Shown: positions 23,769 through 34,819 of the stretch, one piece after another
How positions within the stretch are numbered: the stretch's first letter is position 1
Layout of the letters: each line of letters starts with the position of its first letter
Assembly: GCF_900119825.1 (NCBI RefSeq)
Contig: NZ_FPKR01000008.1
Coordinates: 62,001-126,000, forward strand
DNA length: 64,000 nt
From: Chitinimonas taiwanensis DSM 18899
GTDB lineage: Bacteria > Pseudomonadota > Gammaproteobacteria > Burkholderiales > Chitinimonadaceae
Direction: 5' to 3'
The notes under the pieces: model-generated
Seen by the model: only the letters and a program-made list of their open reading frames with translations
The model's database searches: none
What the model was told of the DNA's origin: nothing
Translations under genes and position numbers: made by a program

Positions 23769-26700
23769 ATGGCAGATACGCCTCGCCTGCGCGAAATACC
23801 CTATAACTACACCTCGTTTTCCGACCGCGAAATTGTCATGCGCCTGCTGGGCGAAGACAGTTGGCAGGTGCTGAATACCCTGCGCGCCGAGCGCAAGACC
23901 GGCCGTTCCGCCCGCATGCTGTTCGAAGTGCTCGGCGATATCTGGGTGGTGCAGCGCAACCCCTATCTGCAGGACGATCTGCTCGACAATCCGGAGCGCC
24001 TGTCGGCCCTGGTTGGCGCCATGCGCCACCGCCTGGGCGAGGTGGAAAAGCGTCGCGGCGACAATGCCCAGGTGGACGAGCTGCTGGCGCGCGCGCGCGC
24101 CGCCGTCGACGCCTTCGAGCGCTTCTTCCCGCAAACCGCCGAGCTGCGTAAGCGCGTGCTCAAGCGCATGCAGGGGCTGACCCGCAAGGACAATATCTGC
24201 TTCGATGGCTTGGCGCGCGTCTCGCACGTGACCGATGCCACCGACTGGCGCGTCGAATACCCATTCGTGGTGCTGAATCCGGATTCCGAAGACGAGATGG
24301 CTGGCCTGGTGAAGGCCTGTATCGAACTCGATCTGACCATCATTCCGCGCGGCGGTGGCACCGGTTACACCGGCGGTGCCGTGCCGCTCACCCCCATGTC
24401 GGCGGTTATCAATACTGAAAAGCTCGACCGCCACCACGGGGTGGAATACCTGAACCTGCCCGGCGTGGATGGCCAGGTCGCCACCATCAACTGCGGCGCC
24501 GGCGTGGTAACCAAGCGGGTGATGGAAGCGGCCGAAGCCGAGGGCCTCGTGTTCGCCGTCGACCCGACCTCAGCCGAAGCCAGCTGCATCGGCGGCAATG
24601 TGGCCATGAATGCCGGAGGCAAGAAGGCCGTGCTGTGGGGCACGGCGCTCGACAACCTCGCGTCCTGGAAGATGGTCGACCCGGACGGCAACTGGCTATT
24701 CATCGAGCGCATCAACCACAACCGCAGCAAGATCCACGATGCCGAGCTGGCCACCTTCCAGGTGCGCAAGCTGCAGCCGGATGGCAAGACGCTGATCTCG
24801 GAACAGACGCTGAACATCCCCGGCCCAGCCTTCCGCAAGGTCGGCCTCGGTAAAGATGTCACCGACAAATTCCTGGCCGGCCTGCCCGGCGTGCAGAAGG
24901 AGGGCACCGACGGCATCATCACCTCGGCGCGCTTCATCCTGCATCGCCTGCCTGCGCACAGCCGCACGGTCTGCCTGGAGTTTTTCGGCACCGTCGCCCA
25001 GGCCACGCCGGCCATTGTCGAGATCAAGAATTATCTGGATGCCAAGCCCGGCGTGCTGCTGGCTGGTCTCGAACACCTGGACTGGCGCTATGTGCGCGCG
25101 GTGGGCTACGCGACCAAGGCCAAGTCCAAGGGCCGCCCGAAGATGGTGCTGCTGGCAGACATCGTCTCGGACGATGAAAACGCGGTCGGCGAAGCCGCCT
25201 CGCAAGTGGTGCGCATTGCCAATGCGCGCCATGGCGAGGGCTTTATCGCCGTCACCGCCGAGGCACGCAAGAAGTTCTGGCTCGACCGCAGCCGTACCGC
25301 CGCGATCGCACGCCACACCAATGCCTTCAAGATCAACGAGGACGTGGTGATTCCACTGCCGCGCCTCGGCGATTACTCGGACGGCATCGAGCGCATCAAT
25401 ATCGAGCTGTCCACCCAGAACAAGCTGCAGCTGCTCGAGCGCCTGCACACCTTCTTCCGTGAAGGCCGCCTGTTGCTGGACAACGAGGACCAGGGTATCA
25501 GCCACGAAGAGTTGATCGGCGACCGACGCGAAGCCGCGCTCGCCGCCATCGCCGCGGTCCAGCAGCGCTGGGCCTGGCTGCTCCATCATCTCGACGATGC
25601 TTTCGAGCAATACACCAGCAACTACCCGGATGCGCCGCTCGAACCGGCCAGCGATATCGATCCGCCCCAGTCGGTGTTCCATGCGCTGCGCGATTTCGCG
25701 CTACGCATCTCTTGGAAACGCGAGCTGCTGGCCGATCTGGATGCGCTGTTCTCCGGCGCGGCCGATGCGCCTATCCGCGAGGCGGTGCGTGCGATTCACC
25801 AGAAGACGCTGAAGGGTCGGGTCTTCGTGGCCCTGCATATGCACGCCGGCGACGGCAATGTGCACACCAATCTGCCGGTCAACTCGGATGACTACGCGAT
25901 GCTGCAGACGGCCCACCAGGCCGTGGCGCGCATCATGGCGCTGGCGCGCGGCCTGAACGGGGTAATCTCGGGCGAACACGGCATCGGCATCACCAAGCTG
26001 GAATTCCTGACTGAGGACGAGATCGGCCCCTTCCGCGCCTATAAGCAGCGCGTCGACCCCGCGGGCCACTTCAACAAGGGCAAGCTCTTGCAGGGCGCCG
26101 ATCTGCGCAATGCCTACACGCCGTCCTTCGGCCTCTTGGGCGCCGAGTCGCTAATCCTCGAACAGAGCGATCTGGGCGCCATCTCGGACAGCATCAAGGA
26201 CTGCCTGCGCTGCGGCAAATGCAAGCCGGTGTGCGCGACCCATGTGCCGCGCGCCAATTTGCTCTATTCGCCGCGCAACAAGATCCTCGGCGTTGGCCTG
26301 TTGACCGAGGCCTTCCTGTACGAGGAGCAGACCCGCCGTGGCGTGAGCTTCAAGCACTTCGAGGAACTGGGCGATGTAGCCGACCACTGCACGGTCTGCC
26401 ACAAATGCGTGAACCCCTGCCCGGTCAAGATCGACTTCGGCGATGTGACGATTGCCATGCGCAACTTCCTGCGCAAGGCCGGGCAGCGCAAGTTCAACCC
26501 GGGCACCGCCGCGGCCATGGCCTTCCTGACCGCCAAGGACCCGACCACCATCAAGACCCTGCGTACCGGCATGATGGGCATCGGCTACAAGCTGCAACGC
26601 CTAGGTCACGATGTGCTGAAGGTGGCGGCCAAGGCGCAGACCGCCGCACCACCTTCCACCGTGGGCAAGCCGACGGTGAAGACGCAGATCATCCACTTCA

Positions 26701-27599
26701 TCAATAAAAAGATGCCGGGCAATCTGCCCAAGAAGACTGCGCGTGCGCTGTTGGACGTGGAAGACGCCGAGATCATCCCGGTGATCCGCAACCCCAAGCT
26801 GGCCGCCGAGGATGCCGAGTCGGTGTTCTACTTCCCAGGTTGCGGCTCGGAGCGCCTGTTCTCGCAGGTCGGGCTGGCCACCCAGGCCATGCTCTGGCAT
26901 GTGGGCACCACCACGGTACTGCCGCCCGGCTATCTTTGCTGCGGCTATCCGCAAACCTCGTCCGGCTTCAAGGACAAGGGCGACCAGATCACCACCGAGA
27001 ACCGTGTACTGTTCCACCGCCTGGCCAATACGCTCAACTATCTCGATATCAAGACGGTGATCGTGTCCTGCGGCACGTGCATGGATCAGCTGCAGAAATA
27101 CCAGTTCGAGCAGATCTTCCCTGGCTGCCGGCTGCTGGACATCCACGAATACCTGCTCGAGAAGGGCGTGAAGCTCAATGGCGTCGCAGGTACGCGTTAT
27201 ATGTACCACGACCCCTGCCATACGCCGATCAAGACCATGAGCCCGATCAAGCTGGCCAATGAGCTGATGGGCCAGCAGGTGGACCTGAACGAGCGCTGCT
27301 GCGGCGAAAGCGGCACCCTGGCTGCTACCCGCCCGGATGTATCGACCCAGGTGCGCTTTCGCAAGGAAGAGGAAATGCGCAAGGGCGCCGACAAGGCGCG
27401 CGCCGGCACGCAGGACCAGGTCAAGATCCTCACCTCCTGCCCGAGCTGCCTGCAGGGTCTGAGCCGCTACGACGACGACGCCGGCACGACCGCCGACTAC
27501 ATCGTGGTGGAAATGGCGCGCAAGGTACTGGGCGAAAACTGGCTGCCCGAGTATGTGGAAACCGCCCGCAACGGCGGCATCGAGCGCGTACTGCTGTAA
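23769..27599 (+). CDS. DUF3683 FAD/Fe-S oxidoreductase (fused D-lactate/glycolate dehydrogenase-like)
   Basis: A 1276-residue cytoplasmic or membrane-associated oxidoreductase. The N-terminal DUF3683 region (about 1-130) starts [24 protein letters not shown]-binding type 4 domain follows ([40 protein letters not shown]), then a FAD-oxidase C-terminal domain ([33 protein letters not shown]). Two [4Fe-4S] motifs follow ([11 protein letters not shown] and [12 protein letters not shown]), then a CCG-domain region ([40 protein letters not shown]). It joins in one chain parts that GlcD, GlcF or Dld/LldE keep separate. Likely 2-hydroxyacid oxidation to the quinone pool; the substrate is not shown by sequence. 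Starts at 23703 and 23757 are also in frame. Confidence 0.85.
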   Translation: MADTPRLREIPYNYTSFSDREIVMRLLGEDSWQVLNTLRAERKTGRSARMLFEVLGDIWVVQRNPYLQDDLLDNPERLSALVGAMRHRLGEVEKRRGDNAQVDELLARARAAVDAFERFFPQTAELRKRVLKRMQGLTRKDNICFDGLARVSHVTDATDWRVEYPFVVLNPDSEDEMAGLVKACIELDLTIIPRGGGTGYTGGAVPLTPMSAVINTEKLDRHHGVEYLNLPGVDGQVATINCGAGVVTKRVMEAAEAEGLVFAVDPTSAEASCIGGNVAMNAGGKKAVLWGTALDNLASWKMVDPDGNWLFIERINHNRSKIHDAELATFQVRKLQPDGKTLISEQTLNIPGPAFRKVGLGKDVTDKFLAGLPGVQKEGTDGIITSARFILHRLPAHSRTVCLEFFGTVAQATPAIVEIKNYLDAKPGVLLAGLEHLDWRYVRAVGYATKAKSKGRPKMVLLADIVSDDENAVGEAASQVVRIANARHGEGFIAVTAEARKKFWLDRSRTAAIARHTNAFKINEDVVIPLPRLGDYSDGIERINIELSTQNKLQLLERLHTFFREGRLLLDNEDQGISHEELIGDRREAALAAIAAVQQRWAWLLHHLDDAFEQYTSNYPDAPLEPASDIDPPQSVFHALRDFALRISWKRELLADLDALFSGAADAPIREAVRAIHQKTLKGRVFVALHMHAGDGNVHTNLPVNSDDYAMLQTAHQAVARIMALARGLNGVISGEHGIGITKLEFLTEDEIGPFRAYKQRVDPAGHFNKGKLLQGADLRNAYTPSFGLLGAESLILEQSDLGAISDSIKDCLRCGKCKPVCATHVPRANLLYSPRNKILGVGLLTEAFLYEEQTRRGVSFKHFEELGDVADHCTVCHKCVNPCPVKIDFGDVTIAMRNFLRKAGQRKFNPGTAAAMAFLTAKDPTTIKTLRTGMMGIGYKLQRLGHDVLKVAAKAQTAAPPSTVGKPTVKTQIIHFINKKMPGNLPKKTARALLDVEDAEIIPVIRNPKLAAEDAESVFYFPGCGSERLFSQVGLATQAMLWHVGTTTVLPPGYLCCGYPQTSSGFKDKGDQITTENRVLFHRLANTLNYLDIKTVIVSCGTCMDQLQKYQFEQIFPGCRLLDIHEYLLEKGVKLNGVAGTRYMYHDPCHTPIKTMSPIKLANELMGQQVDLNERCCGESGTLAATRPDVSTQVRFRKEEEMRKGADKARAGTQDQVKILTSCPSCLQGLSRYDDDAGTTADYIVVEMARKVLGENWLPEYVETARNGGIERVLL

Positions 27600-27747
27600 G
27601 GTGCGTGGCGCCGCGCGACAGTCTGCAAGATGGGGCTGTCGGCGGCGCACTTCTCGGCTATCATCCTGGCAAGACAAATTTCCCGTAGGGTTCCCTCCCC
27701 TACCCTGCGGGAGCTGCTCCGATCCATCCGGTCGAGACAGCATCCAC

Positions 27748-27780
27748 AACGCCCCGGCACAAGCGGGGCGTTGTTATTTG
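27748..27780 (+). terminator. Rho-independent terminator after the oxidoreductase gene
   Basis: AACGCCCCG and CGGGGCGTT pair around a 7-nt loop and are followed by TGTTATTTG. It lies about 150 nt past the stop at 27599. The rest of 27600-27873 holds no gene that I can see. Confidence 0.75.
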
Positions 27781-27873
27781 TGGCGCTGCAGCGCCCCCTC
27801 GGTCGGCAAGGCTTGAGTAAAGCGGCCGCTGCCGCCACAATGCCAATGTAATACTCAGCCAACAAAGCCACCC

Positions 27874-28308
27874 ATGACTAGCCCCACCTGCCCGCTATGC
27901 GCCGAAGCCGGCGGCGAACTGATCTGGCAATCCGCGCTCTATCGCGTTGTGCTGGTCAATGAAGCCGGTTATCCGGGCTTTTGCCGCGTGATCCTGAACC
28001 AGCACCAGGCCGAAATGACCGAGCTGAGCCCGGAGGAACGCATGGGGCTGATGAATGCCGTCTGGGCGGTGGAAGAAGTCCTGCGCGCGGAGCTGAAACC
28101 GCACAAGATCAATCTGGCCAGCCTCGGGAATGTGGTGCCGCATCTGCACTGGCACATCATCCCGCGCTGGCAGGACGACCCGCATTTCCCGGCCCCGATC
28201 TGGGCCACGCCGGTGCGCGAAAGCGCATCCCGCATCACCGATTTGAATTGGCTCAAGGCCGCGCTGGCATCCAAGCTTTTGATGCTGGAGTCCTTTGCCA
28301 AGGAGTAG
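27874..28308 (+). CDS. HIT-family protein (histidine triad hydrolase)
   Basis: A 144-residue nucleotide-binding hydrolase of the histidine triad superfamily. The triad VPHLHWHIIPRW lies near residue 90, and the N-terminal CPLCAEAGGELIW and RVILNQHQAEMTELSPEE fit the family. HIT enzymes hydrolyse dinucleotide polyphosphates or nucleotide-phosphoramidates; the substrate here is unknown. It differs from the HinT-type protein at 44667. The next gene's ribosome binding site overlaps its last codons. Confidence 0.88.
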   Translation: MTSPTCPLCAEAGGELIWQSALYRVVLVNEAGYPGFCRVILNQHQAEMTELSPEERMGLMNAVWAVEEVLRAELKPHKINLASLGNVVPHLHWHIIPRWQDDPHFPAPIWATPVRESASRITDLNWLKAALASKLLMLESFAKE

Positions 28309-28311
28309 CAC

Positions 28312-29959
28312 GTGCACGCCCTGGAATTACCCCCATTCAACCTCGAGCAGGCACTGGAATTTGCCGATGCGCGCGGATTCAAGGACTGGCTCAAGCTGGT
28401 ACCGATGATCAATGTGCGCCAGGCCCATGGCGAGGTGCTGGATGCGCTGGCGCGCCTGAATGTCTCGCCCGTGCTGCCGATCGAACGGCTTAAGATGCTC
28501 GAGCTGCTGCGCGAGCCGGTCAGCATGCTGCAGGAAGAAAACGCCAAGCGTTACTTCGGTAAGCCCTTCCCGCTCTCGCTCAATGAAGACACGGTCTGGC
28601 TGTCGAATGTGCAGCTATGGAGCGCGATGAGCCTCGCCTACCGGCATTGCTGGCAGGCCGCGCTCAAGCAGGATGTCACCGTGGCCGAACACTGCGCACT
28701 GATCGGCCAACGCGCGATCCGCTACGCAGCGCTGGCCATCCGCGAACATCATCTCGCCTACCGCACCGTGCCGAACGAACGCTGGGCCGACTTGAATGCG
28801 CTGTACCAGATCGCCGCCGATGCCGGCGTGGCCAGCAAGATCGTCAAGGACAGCCTGAACAAGCAGACCGAGCTGTCGTCCTGCATGGCCAGCTTCCTGC
28901 AAGGCGTGCTGCTGGCGGGTGCCAATCCAAGCGGCATGTCGGTGCGGCAGATTCTGTGGACCGACCGCCTGCTCGATCGCTGGTCGAACCAGACCTCCCT
29001 GCTGGTCGAACCGCCCCACCCGGCCGAGCGCGGCGCGCTGGCGCTGGACTTCGAACATCCGGGCGAGCTCAAGCGCTATGACCCGATTCCGGTCGGTGTC
29101 AGCTGGCGCTATATCGATATCGATCCGGTCGGCAAGCGCATCAAGAAGCGCATCAAATACCTGCGTGCCGGTGAATCGCCAGTCCAGCTGGGCCTGGGTG
29201 AAGAGTACGCAGCCAGCACGGCCGAGGGCTTTCTGGTCGGCCTGTTCCAGGAATGGTGCGATACGCCGCAGGAAAGAGGCATGCCACGCCGCCAGGCGCG
29301 CGGCGACGCGGCGCCAGCCATGGTGGCCCTGGGGCTGAATGCCGCGCATATGGCCATCAGCGGCAGCCACTTCACGCAGCCGGAAGAAAAGCACGAGATA
29401 CGCGGGCGCGCGATTGCCGACTTTCAGTTATTCGGCGGCCAGGCCCAGCATCTGAGCAATACCGGTGTATTCAAGGAATTGGAGCCGGTGCCCGAGCTGG
29501 AGCAATGGGCGATGGAGAACGAAAGCGCGATGGGCTTCCGCCTGCAGCGCAGCGTGCCAGGTGGTCGGCTGTCGCACGGTCAGCTGGTGGCGGTACGCCC
29601 GCGCCCCGAGCAACCTATCGTGACCGGCAGCGTGCGCTGGCTGGAAGAAGGTGCGAATGGCGAGATCATTATCGGCGTGCGCCTCCTGACCGGCATGCCG
29701 CGCGCGGTAGCCGCGCGCGGTAGCCGTGCGCACCACCGGGGTGAACAGCTTCAGCAGCCGCTTCTCGCAGGCACTGCTGCTGCCGGCCATGCCGGCGCTC
29801 AATACCACGGCCAGCCTCTTGCTGCCCACGGGTTGGTTCAAGGCCGGCAAGATCATTGAGGTGCATATCGAGGGGCAGATCAAGAAAGCCCGGCTCGAGC
29901 AGCTGGTCGATCGCGGCCAGGACTTCGAGCGCGTGTCCTTCCAGGGCGATATCGCCTAG
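28312..29959 (+). pseudogene. Conserved cytoplasmic protein, frameshifted by a 13-bp tandem duplication
   Basis: The GTG start at 28312 has AAGGAG 6 nt upstream. The frame runs to about codon 462 (IIIGVRLLTGMP), then into a 13-bp unit present twice in tandem (29698-29710, 29711-29723). Read as it stands, it changes to a low-complexity alanine/glutamine/histidine tail ending at 29859. Removing one unit restores a continuous frame, reading MPRAVAVRTTGVNSFSSRFS and QALLLPAMPALNTTASLLLP, to the stop at 29959 (544 residues). Nothing else is damaged, so the event is recent or is an assembly artefact. I do not recognise the family; the protein is soluble, with an alpha-helical N-terminal half and a beta-rich end. 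It probably shares an operon with the HIT gene. Confidence 0.8.
29698..29723 (+). repeat. 13-bp tandem duplication (CCGCGCGCGGTAG twice)
   Basis: Two exact adjacent copies of a GC-rich 13-mer. Because 13 is not a multiple of three, the second copy shifts the reading frame of the gene at 28312. With one copy removed the total coding length from 28312 to 29959 becomes exactly 545 codons. Confidence 0.95.
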
Positions 29960-29987
29960 CGCCCGCCCCAGCCCGCTCCCCCAAAAA

Positions 29988-30014
29988 GAAACGGCCGCTA
30001 TGCGGCCGTTTTTA
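29988..30014. terminator. Bidirectional terminator before hda
   Basis: ACGGCCGC and GCGGCCGT pair around a 3-nt loop, with A-rich sequence on the left and TTTTATTA on the right. It separates the plus-strand gene ending at 29959 from hda, which ends at 30037 on the minus strand. Confidence 0.88.
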
Positions 30015-30036
30015 TTATCGCGATACCCGCCCGGCG

Positions 30037-30711
30037 CTATTCGCCGGCTTGCAGGGTTTCGCGCACAAAGGGCAAGGTCAGCGGTCGGCTCGCGGCCAGC
30101 GCAGCCCGGTCCAGCCGGTCGAGCAAGGCCGTCAAGGAGCCAAGGTCGCGACTCTGGTGGGTGACCAGCCAGCGGCAGACCGACTCATCAATATCGCAGC
30201 CGCGCGCGCGGGCACGATGGCGCAGCAGAATGGCCTTGTCCTCGTCGGCCGGCTCGCCGATCTCGAATACCAGGCCCCAACCGAGCCGCGTACTCAGGTC
30301 TTCCCGCACCGGCATCTGCGCGGGCGGCAAGCTGCCGGCGCTGACGATGACGCGGCCTGCTTCGCGCTGCGCATTGATCAGGCCGAACAAGACGATCTGA
30401 CCGTCGGCATCCAGCGCGTCCACATGGTCGACTGCCAGCAGCTCATAACCATGTGCACTCTCATCCAGCGCGCTCTGCGCCGCATCCCAGTAACGGGCAA
30501 ACAGACCCAGACTGGCCGCACGGCTGATGGTGGCATGCAGCAGGTGCGATTTACCGACCGCCTGCGCGCCCCATAGATAGATGCAGCTATCGCTGGCCTC
30601 GCGCTCAGCCGCCGCCTTCAGCGCCAGGAAAGCCTCCAGATTCGGGCCGATCAGGAAATCGTCGAAATCGAAGGACTCGGGCAGTTGCAGATCGAGGGCC
30701 AGCTGCTTCAT
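30037..30711 (-). CDS. hda: DnaA regulatory inactivator Hda
   Basis: A 224-residue AAA+ protein related to DnaA domain III. The N-terminal QLALDL is the sliding-clamp binding motif that lets Hda work with DNA-loaded DnaN to make DnaA hydrolyse its ATP and so limit re-initiation. Walker A is degenerate-to-normal (LWGAQAVGKSHLL). LLAVDHVDAL is the Walker B region and REDLSTRLGWGLVFEI includes sensor and arginine-finger residues. Its ATG overlaps the stop of the upstream transporter gene by 4 nt. Confidence 0.9.
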   Translation of the reverse strand: MKQLALDLQLPESFDFDDFLIGPNLEAFLALKAAAEREASDSCIYLWGAQAVGKSHLLHATISRAASLGLFARYWDAAQSALDESAHGYELLAVDHVDALDADGQIVLFGLINAQREAGRVIVSAGSLPPAQMPVREDLSTRLGWGLVFEIGEPADEDKAILLRHRARARGCDIDESVCRWLVTHQSRDLGSLTALLDRLDRAALAASRPLTLPFVRETLQAGE

Positions 30712-31784
30712 GCGCTTTTGCGATAGAGCGCGCTATCGAGATAGTGACGTTTCAGATGGCGCAGGCCAACCAGCAGCATGGCGGCCAGCGGCAGGGCCAG
30801 CAGCACACCGACAAAGCCGAACAGCTGACCAAAGGCCATCAGCGCAAACACGACGGCGACCGGATGCAGGCCAATACGCTCGCCAACCAGGCGCGGCGTT
30901 ACATAGAAACCTTCGATCAACTGGCCTAGCAGGAACACCCCCCAGACCGGCAAGAGGCCGCCCAGCGACTGGAACTGCAACAGCGCCGCCAGACTGGCCA
31001 GTAGTACGCCAACAATGACGCCCAGATAGGGAATGAATACCAAGAGGCCAGCCACGATACCGATCGGCAGCGCCGACTTCAGGCCGGTCATCCACAGGCC
31101 GATGCTGTAGAACAGCGCCATGATCACGATCACCGACAGCTGGCCGCGCAGGAACTGGCCGAGCACCGCATCCGATTCGCGCACCAGCTCGTCCACCTTA
31201 CCCAGCCAGCGGCGCGGAATTAGCACCGCCAAGCGGGCGAGCAGATCGTCCCAATCGCGCAGGAAATAGAACAGCACAAGCGGAATCAGCACCAGATTGC
31301 CCACCAGGGCGATCAGCGCCAAGCCACCCGAAGTGAGTGAGGGCAGCAGCGCCTGCACCAGCTTGCCAGCCTGCTCGCCATGCTCGGTCAGCCAGGTCTT
31401 GGCGTAGTCGACATCCAGCACCAGCTGCAGGCCAAAGCGCTCATTCAGCCAGGGGCCGGCCGAATCGCGTAACCAGGTCAGCAAGGCAGGCAAATAGCCG
31501 GCCAGCGCCGTTAGCTGCTGTACGAAGAGCGGCACGATGACCAGCACCAGCGCAATCAGCAGCAGGGTGGCTGCCAGCAGCACCAGGCTGGTGGCAAAGG
31601 CGGGCGAGCAACCGCGGCGGCACAGCTTGGCCACCAGGGGCTCGAGGATATAGGCCAGCACAGCGGCGGTGACAAAGGGAGTCAGCACCGGCGCGAGCAG
31701 ATACAGCAGCGCCAGGCCCAGCACGGCAAGGGCGAGCGGCCAATACTGCATCCAGCGGGCTTTGTTCGGGCGATAGCGTTTCAT
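30708..31784 (-). CDS. perM: AI-2E family transporter, PerM type
   Basis: A 358-residue inner-membrane protein with about seven to eight helices. Motifs of the family are visible: [17 protein letters not shown] near residue 45, [20 protein letters not shown] in the middle, [17 protein letters not shown], and [20 protein letters not shown] near the end. Members have been linked to permease or sodium/proton functions; the substrate is not evident. Its position directly before hda and divergent from purM is common in betaproteobacteria. Confidence 0.87.
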   Translation of the reverse strand: MKRYRPNKARWMQYWPLALAVLGLALLYLLAPVLTPFVTAAVLAYILEPLVAKLCRRGCSPAFATSLVLLAATLLLIALVLVIVPLFVQQLTALAGYLPALLTWLRDSAGPWLNERFGLQLVLDVDYAKTWLTEHGEQAGKLVQALLPSLTSGGLALIALVGNLVLIPLVLFYFLRDWDDLLARLAVLIPRRWLGKVDELVRESDAVLGQFLRGQLSVIVIMALFYSIGLWMTGLKSALPIGIVAGLLVFIPYLGVIVGVLLASLAALLQFQSLGGLLPVWGVFLLGQLIEGFYVTPRLVGERIGLHPVAVVFALMAFGQLFGFVGVLLALPLAAMLLVGLRHLKRHYLDSALYRKSA

Positions 31785-31921
31785 TTCGGGTAAAATGCGC
31801 GCGAATTCCGGTGCTTACGGTTTTCCGCCTGGCCACAAGCCAGCCGGATCAGGTTCAAGCGCCGCATTGTAACCGCATCGCCAGCGCCTCAGCGCTGCTT
31901 TCCATACCAAGAGTTGGCACC

Positions 31922-32968
31922 ATGACCCAAACCCCGCGCCAAAGCCTTTCCTACCGCGACGCCGGTGTAGATATCGACGCCGGCGATCAGCTGGTCGAAA
32001 ACATCAAACCGTTTGCCAAGCGCACCATGCGTCCCGAAGTCCTGTCCGGCATCGGCGGCTTCGGCGGCCTGGTGGAAATCAGCAAGAAGTTCAAGGAGCC
32101 GGTGCTGGTCTCGGGCACCGATGGCGTGGGCACCAAACTCAAGCTCGCTTTCGAGCTGAACCGTCACGACACGGTAGGCATCGACCTGGTGGCCATGAGC
32201 GTGAACGACATCCTGGTGCAGGGTGCCGAGCCGCTGTTCTTCCTTGACTACTTCGCCTGCGGCAAGCTCGATGTGACCAGCGCCACCGAGGTGATCAAGG
32301 GCATCGCCAAGGGTTGTGAGGACTCCGGTTGCGCGTTGATCGGCGGCGAAACCGCCGAGATGCCCGGCATGTATCCGGCCGGTGAATACGATCTGGCCGG
32401 CTTCGCGGTTGGCGTGGTGGAAAAGAGCAAGATCATCACCGGCGACAGCATCGTGGCCGGCGACGTGGTGCTAGGCCTCGCCTCGAATGGCGCGCATTCG
32501 AACGGTTACTCGCTGATCCGCAAGATTCTGCATCTGACCAATGCCGACTATAACGCTGCCTTCGAGGAAGGCCGCTCGCTGGCCGATGTGGTGATGGCGC
32601 CGACCCGCCTCTACGTGAAGCCCATGCTCAAGCTGATGGAAACCCTCACCGTGAAGGGCATGGCCCATATCACTGGCGGCGGCATCACCGAGAATGTGCC
32701 GCGCGTGCTGCCCGACAACGTCGTGGCGCAGATCGATGCCAAGTCCTGGCAGCTGCCCAAGCTGTTCCAATGGCTGCAGGCAGAAGGCAATGTGGCCGCG
32801 CAGGAGATGTACCGCACCTTCAACTGCGGTGTGGGCATGGTGGTGATCGTAGCGGCCGAGCACGCCGAAGCCGCTACCGCACTGCTGCGCGCCGAAGGCG
32901 AGACCGTCTACACGCTGGGCAGCATCCGCGCCCGCGTCGGCGACGAACACCAGACCCAGGTCGCCTGA
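31922..32968 (+). CDS. purM: Phosphoribosylformylglycinamidine cyclo-ligase (AIR synthetase)
   Basis: A 348-residue ATP-dependent enzyme making aminoimidazole ribonucleotide, step five of purine synthesis. [77 protein letters not shown] and [16 protein letters not shown] are all diagnostic. Length equals that of E. coli PurM. The ATG at 31922 is preferred; an earlier in-frame start at 31811 adds an unlikely leader. Followed by purN after 91 nt. Confidence 0.96.
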   Translation: MTQTPRQSLSYRDAGVDIDAGDQLVENIKPFAKRTMRPEVLSGIGGFGGLVEISKKFKEPVLVSGTDGVGTKLKLAFELNRHDTVGIDLVAMSVNDILVQGAEPLFFLDYFACGKLDVTSATEVIKGIAKGCEDSGCALIGGETAEMPGMYPAGEYDLAGFAVGVVEKSKIITGDSIVAGDVVLGLASNGAHSNGYSLIRKILHLTNADYNAAFEEGRSLADVVMAPTRLYVKPMLKLMETLTVKGMAHITGGGITENVPRVLPDNVVAQIDAKSWQLPKLFQWLQAEGNVAAQEMYRTFNCGVGMVVIVAAEHAEAATALLRAEGETVYTLGSIRARVGDEHQTQVA

Positions 32969-33059
32969 GTTTCAGCCTGCCCCGCAAAGGACACGGAGCT
33001 GACCGCTTCGTGTCCTTTGTAATTTCCAAGCCGGGCCAGGTGCCCAGGAGCAGAATGTT

Positions 33060-33656
33060 GTGAAGCAGATCGTGATCCTGATTTCGGGCCGCGGCTCGAA
33101 TATGCAGGCGATTGTTGAAGCCCGGATTGCTGGCGCGCAGATCGCCGCCGTGATCTCCAACCGCCCGGATGCCGCCGGCTTGGCCTGGGCCAAGGCACGG
33201 GGCATCGCCACACTGGCGCTCGACCACAAGCAATACGCAAGCCGCGAGGACTTCGATGCCGCCATGCAGGCCGCTATCGATGCCTTCCAGCCCGATCTGG
33301 TCGTGCTGGCCGGCTTCATGCGCATCCTGACCCCGGCCTTCACGCGCCATTACGCGGGGCGCATGCTGAATATCCATCCCTCGCTGCTGCCGGCCTTCCC
33401 TGGCCTGCACACGCATCAGCGCGCCATCGAGGCGGGCTGCAAGCTGGCCGGCTGTACCGTCCACTTCGTGACTGCCGAACTGGACCACGGCCCGATCGCC
33501 GCTCAAGCTGCCGTGCCCGTGCTGGATAACGACACGCCGGACAGCCTGGCCGCCCGCGTGGTGCAGGAAGAACATCGCATCTACCCGGCCGTGGTGGCCG
33601 CCTTTGTCGCCGGCAAGCTGCAGATCAACGGCCTGCGCGTGCAGATCCAGGACTGA
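33060..33656 (+). CDS. purN: Phosphoribosylglycinamide formyltransferase
   Basis: A 198-residue enzyme transferring a formyl group from 10-formyltetrahydrofolate to glycinamide ribonucleotide, step three of purine synthesis. ILISGRGSNMQAIVEA, VLAGFMRILTPAFTRHYAGR, NIHPSLLPAFPGLHTHQRAI (catalytic Asn and His) and TAELDHGPI (catalytic Asp) are present. It begins with GTG; AGGAG lies 8 nt upstream. It probably belongs to the purM transcription unit. Confidence 0.95.
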   Translation: MKQIVILISGRGSNMQAIVEARIAGAQIAAVISNRPDAAGLAWAKARGIATLALDHKQYASREDFDAAMQAAIDAFQPDLVVLAGFMRILTPAFTRHYAGRMLNIHPSLLPAFPGLHTHQRAIEAGCKLAGCTVHFVTAELDHGPIAAQAAVPVLDNDTPDSLAARVVQEEHRIYPAVVAAFVAGKLQINGLRVQIQD

Positions 33657-33666
33657 ACCGCCCACG

Positions 33667-34734
33667 ATGCCGCGTTTCGCCGGTCGCCTGTTCTGGGCGC
33701 TGTCTTTCTCCCTGCTGCTGCATCTGCTGATTGGTTTTGGCGATAGCGCCTGGCAGTGGTGGCTGGCTGAGCGCATCGAGGATGAAGGGCCGGCCAAGGC
33801 GACCAGTCTGGCCCTGAAGGCGCAGGCGCTGGACGAGCAGCACAGCGCGGACCGCCTACCCGATGGGGTGCTAAGCGTGCAATTGGGCCACCCCAGCCCC
33901 AAGCGCCGCAACACCGCGCCCGCTGGCGCGCAGCTGGGCGCAGCCGCTCAATCGCCACTGGCCGAGGACGCACCGCTAGACGAGGCCGCCGCGCTGGCTC
34001 AGCTGCTGGACAACCAAGCCAGCAGCGAGGCAGCCCCCGCTCCTGCAGCTACCGAACCGAGCAGCGAAACCGCGCCGGCCCGACCCGAGGTCGATACGCG
34101 CTTTCCGCGCAGCGTGGACATCGACTATGTGGCCTTCGGCATTGTCGAGGCCGAACATCGCTGGCGCGCCAAGGGCAAGCACTATGAGATCAGTACGCGC
34201 ATCAAGCTCGAGGAACGTGAGCTGCGCAGTGTGGGTGAGATCGGCCGCTATGGACTGCGCCCGGCGCTGTTCAGCGACAAGCGGGATAACCGTCCTCAGC
34301 CGACTTCGCAGGCGCAGTTCGACTGGGGCAGCAAGACGGTGCGCCTGGGCGAGCCAGGCAAGCAGACCGAGCTGGCGCTCGAAGACGGCGCGCAGGATAT
34401 GTTTTCCGCCGCTTACCAGTTCGCCCTGCAGGGCGACCAGCTACCTAGCTTCACCATGCAGGTGCTGAGCGGGCGGCACAGCTACCAGGTGCCGTTTGAA
34501 CTCAAGGGCGAAACCGAGCTCAAGCTGTCCAATCAAAGCGTGACCACGCTGGTGCTGGCCGGTAGCCATAAGCAACGTCGCTTCGAGTTTTATCTGGCGC
34601 CCGGTTGGCACAATCTGCCCGTCCGCATCCGCATGAGCGATGGCGACCGTGTCATCGATCTGCGCGCCCAGCAAATCCGCATTGATGGTGAGCTGGTGCT
34701 GGCCCAGCCGCAGCGCCTGCAGCGAGACCGCTGA
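33667..34734 (+). CDS. DUF3108 protein with N-terminal membrane anchor
   Basis: A 355-residue envelope protein. Residues about 5-25 (GRLFWALSFSLLLHLLIGFG) form a signal or anchor helix. A low-complexity Ala/Pro/Glu linker covers about 95-140. Residues about 145-350 are a beta-rich DUF3108 domain (DIDYVAFGIVEAEHRWRAKG; FEFYLAPGWHNLPVRIRMSD). It starts 10 nt after purN. The next gene encodes a second DUF3108 protein without the long linker, so the two probably arose by duplication. Function is unknown; DUF3108 proteins are predicted periplasmic proteins. Confidence 0.82.
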   Translation: MPRFAGRLFWALSFSLLLHLLIGFGDSAWQWWLAERIEDEGPAKATSLALKAQALDEQHSADRLPDGVLSVQLGHPSPKRRNTAPAGAQLGAAAQSPLAEDAPLDEAAALAQLLDNQASSEAAPAPAATEPSSETAPARPEVDTRFPRSVDIDYVAFGIVEAEHRWRAKGKHYEISTRIKLEERELRSVGEIGRYGLRPALFSDKRDNRPQPTSQAQFDWGSKTVRLGEPGKQTELALEDGAQDMFSAAYQFALQGDQLPSFTMQVLSGRHSYQVPFELKGETELKLSNQSVTTLVLAGSHKQRRFEFYLAPGWHNLPVRIRMSDGDRVIDLRAQQIRIDGELVLAQPQRLQRDR

Positions 34735-34819
34735 TGCGCCGCCGCCTCAAACCGGGTTCAGCGCACGCTCAGGCGGCGCCGGGCAGACTGGCGGCTATGA
34801 TTGAACACAGGAGTTGCGC

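Noticed and set aside
31762-31796. TTGTTC and TAAAAT as a purM promoter
   Set aside because: The 23-nt spacer is too long for a normal sigma-70 promoter.
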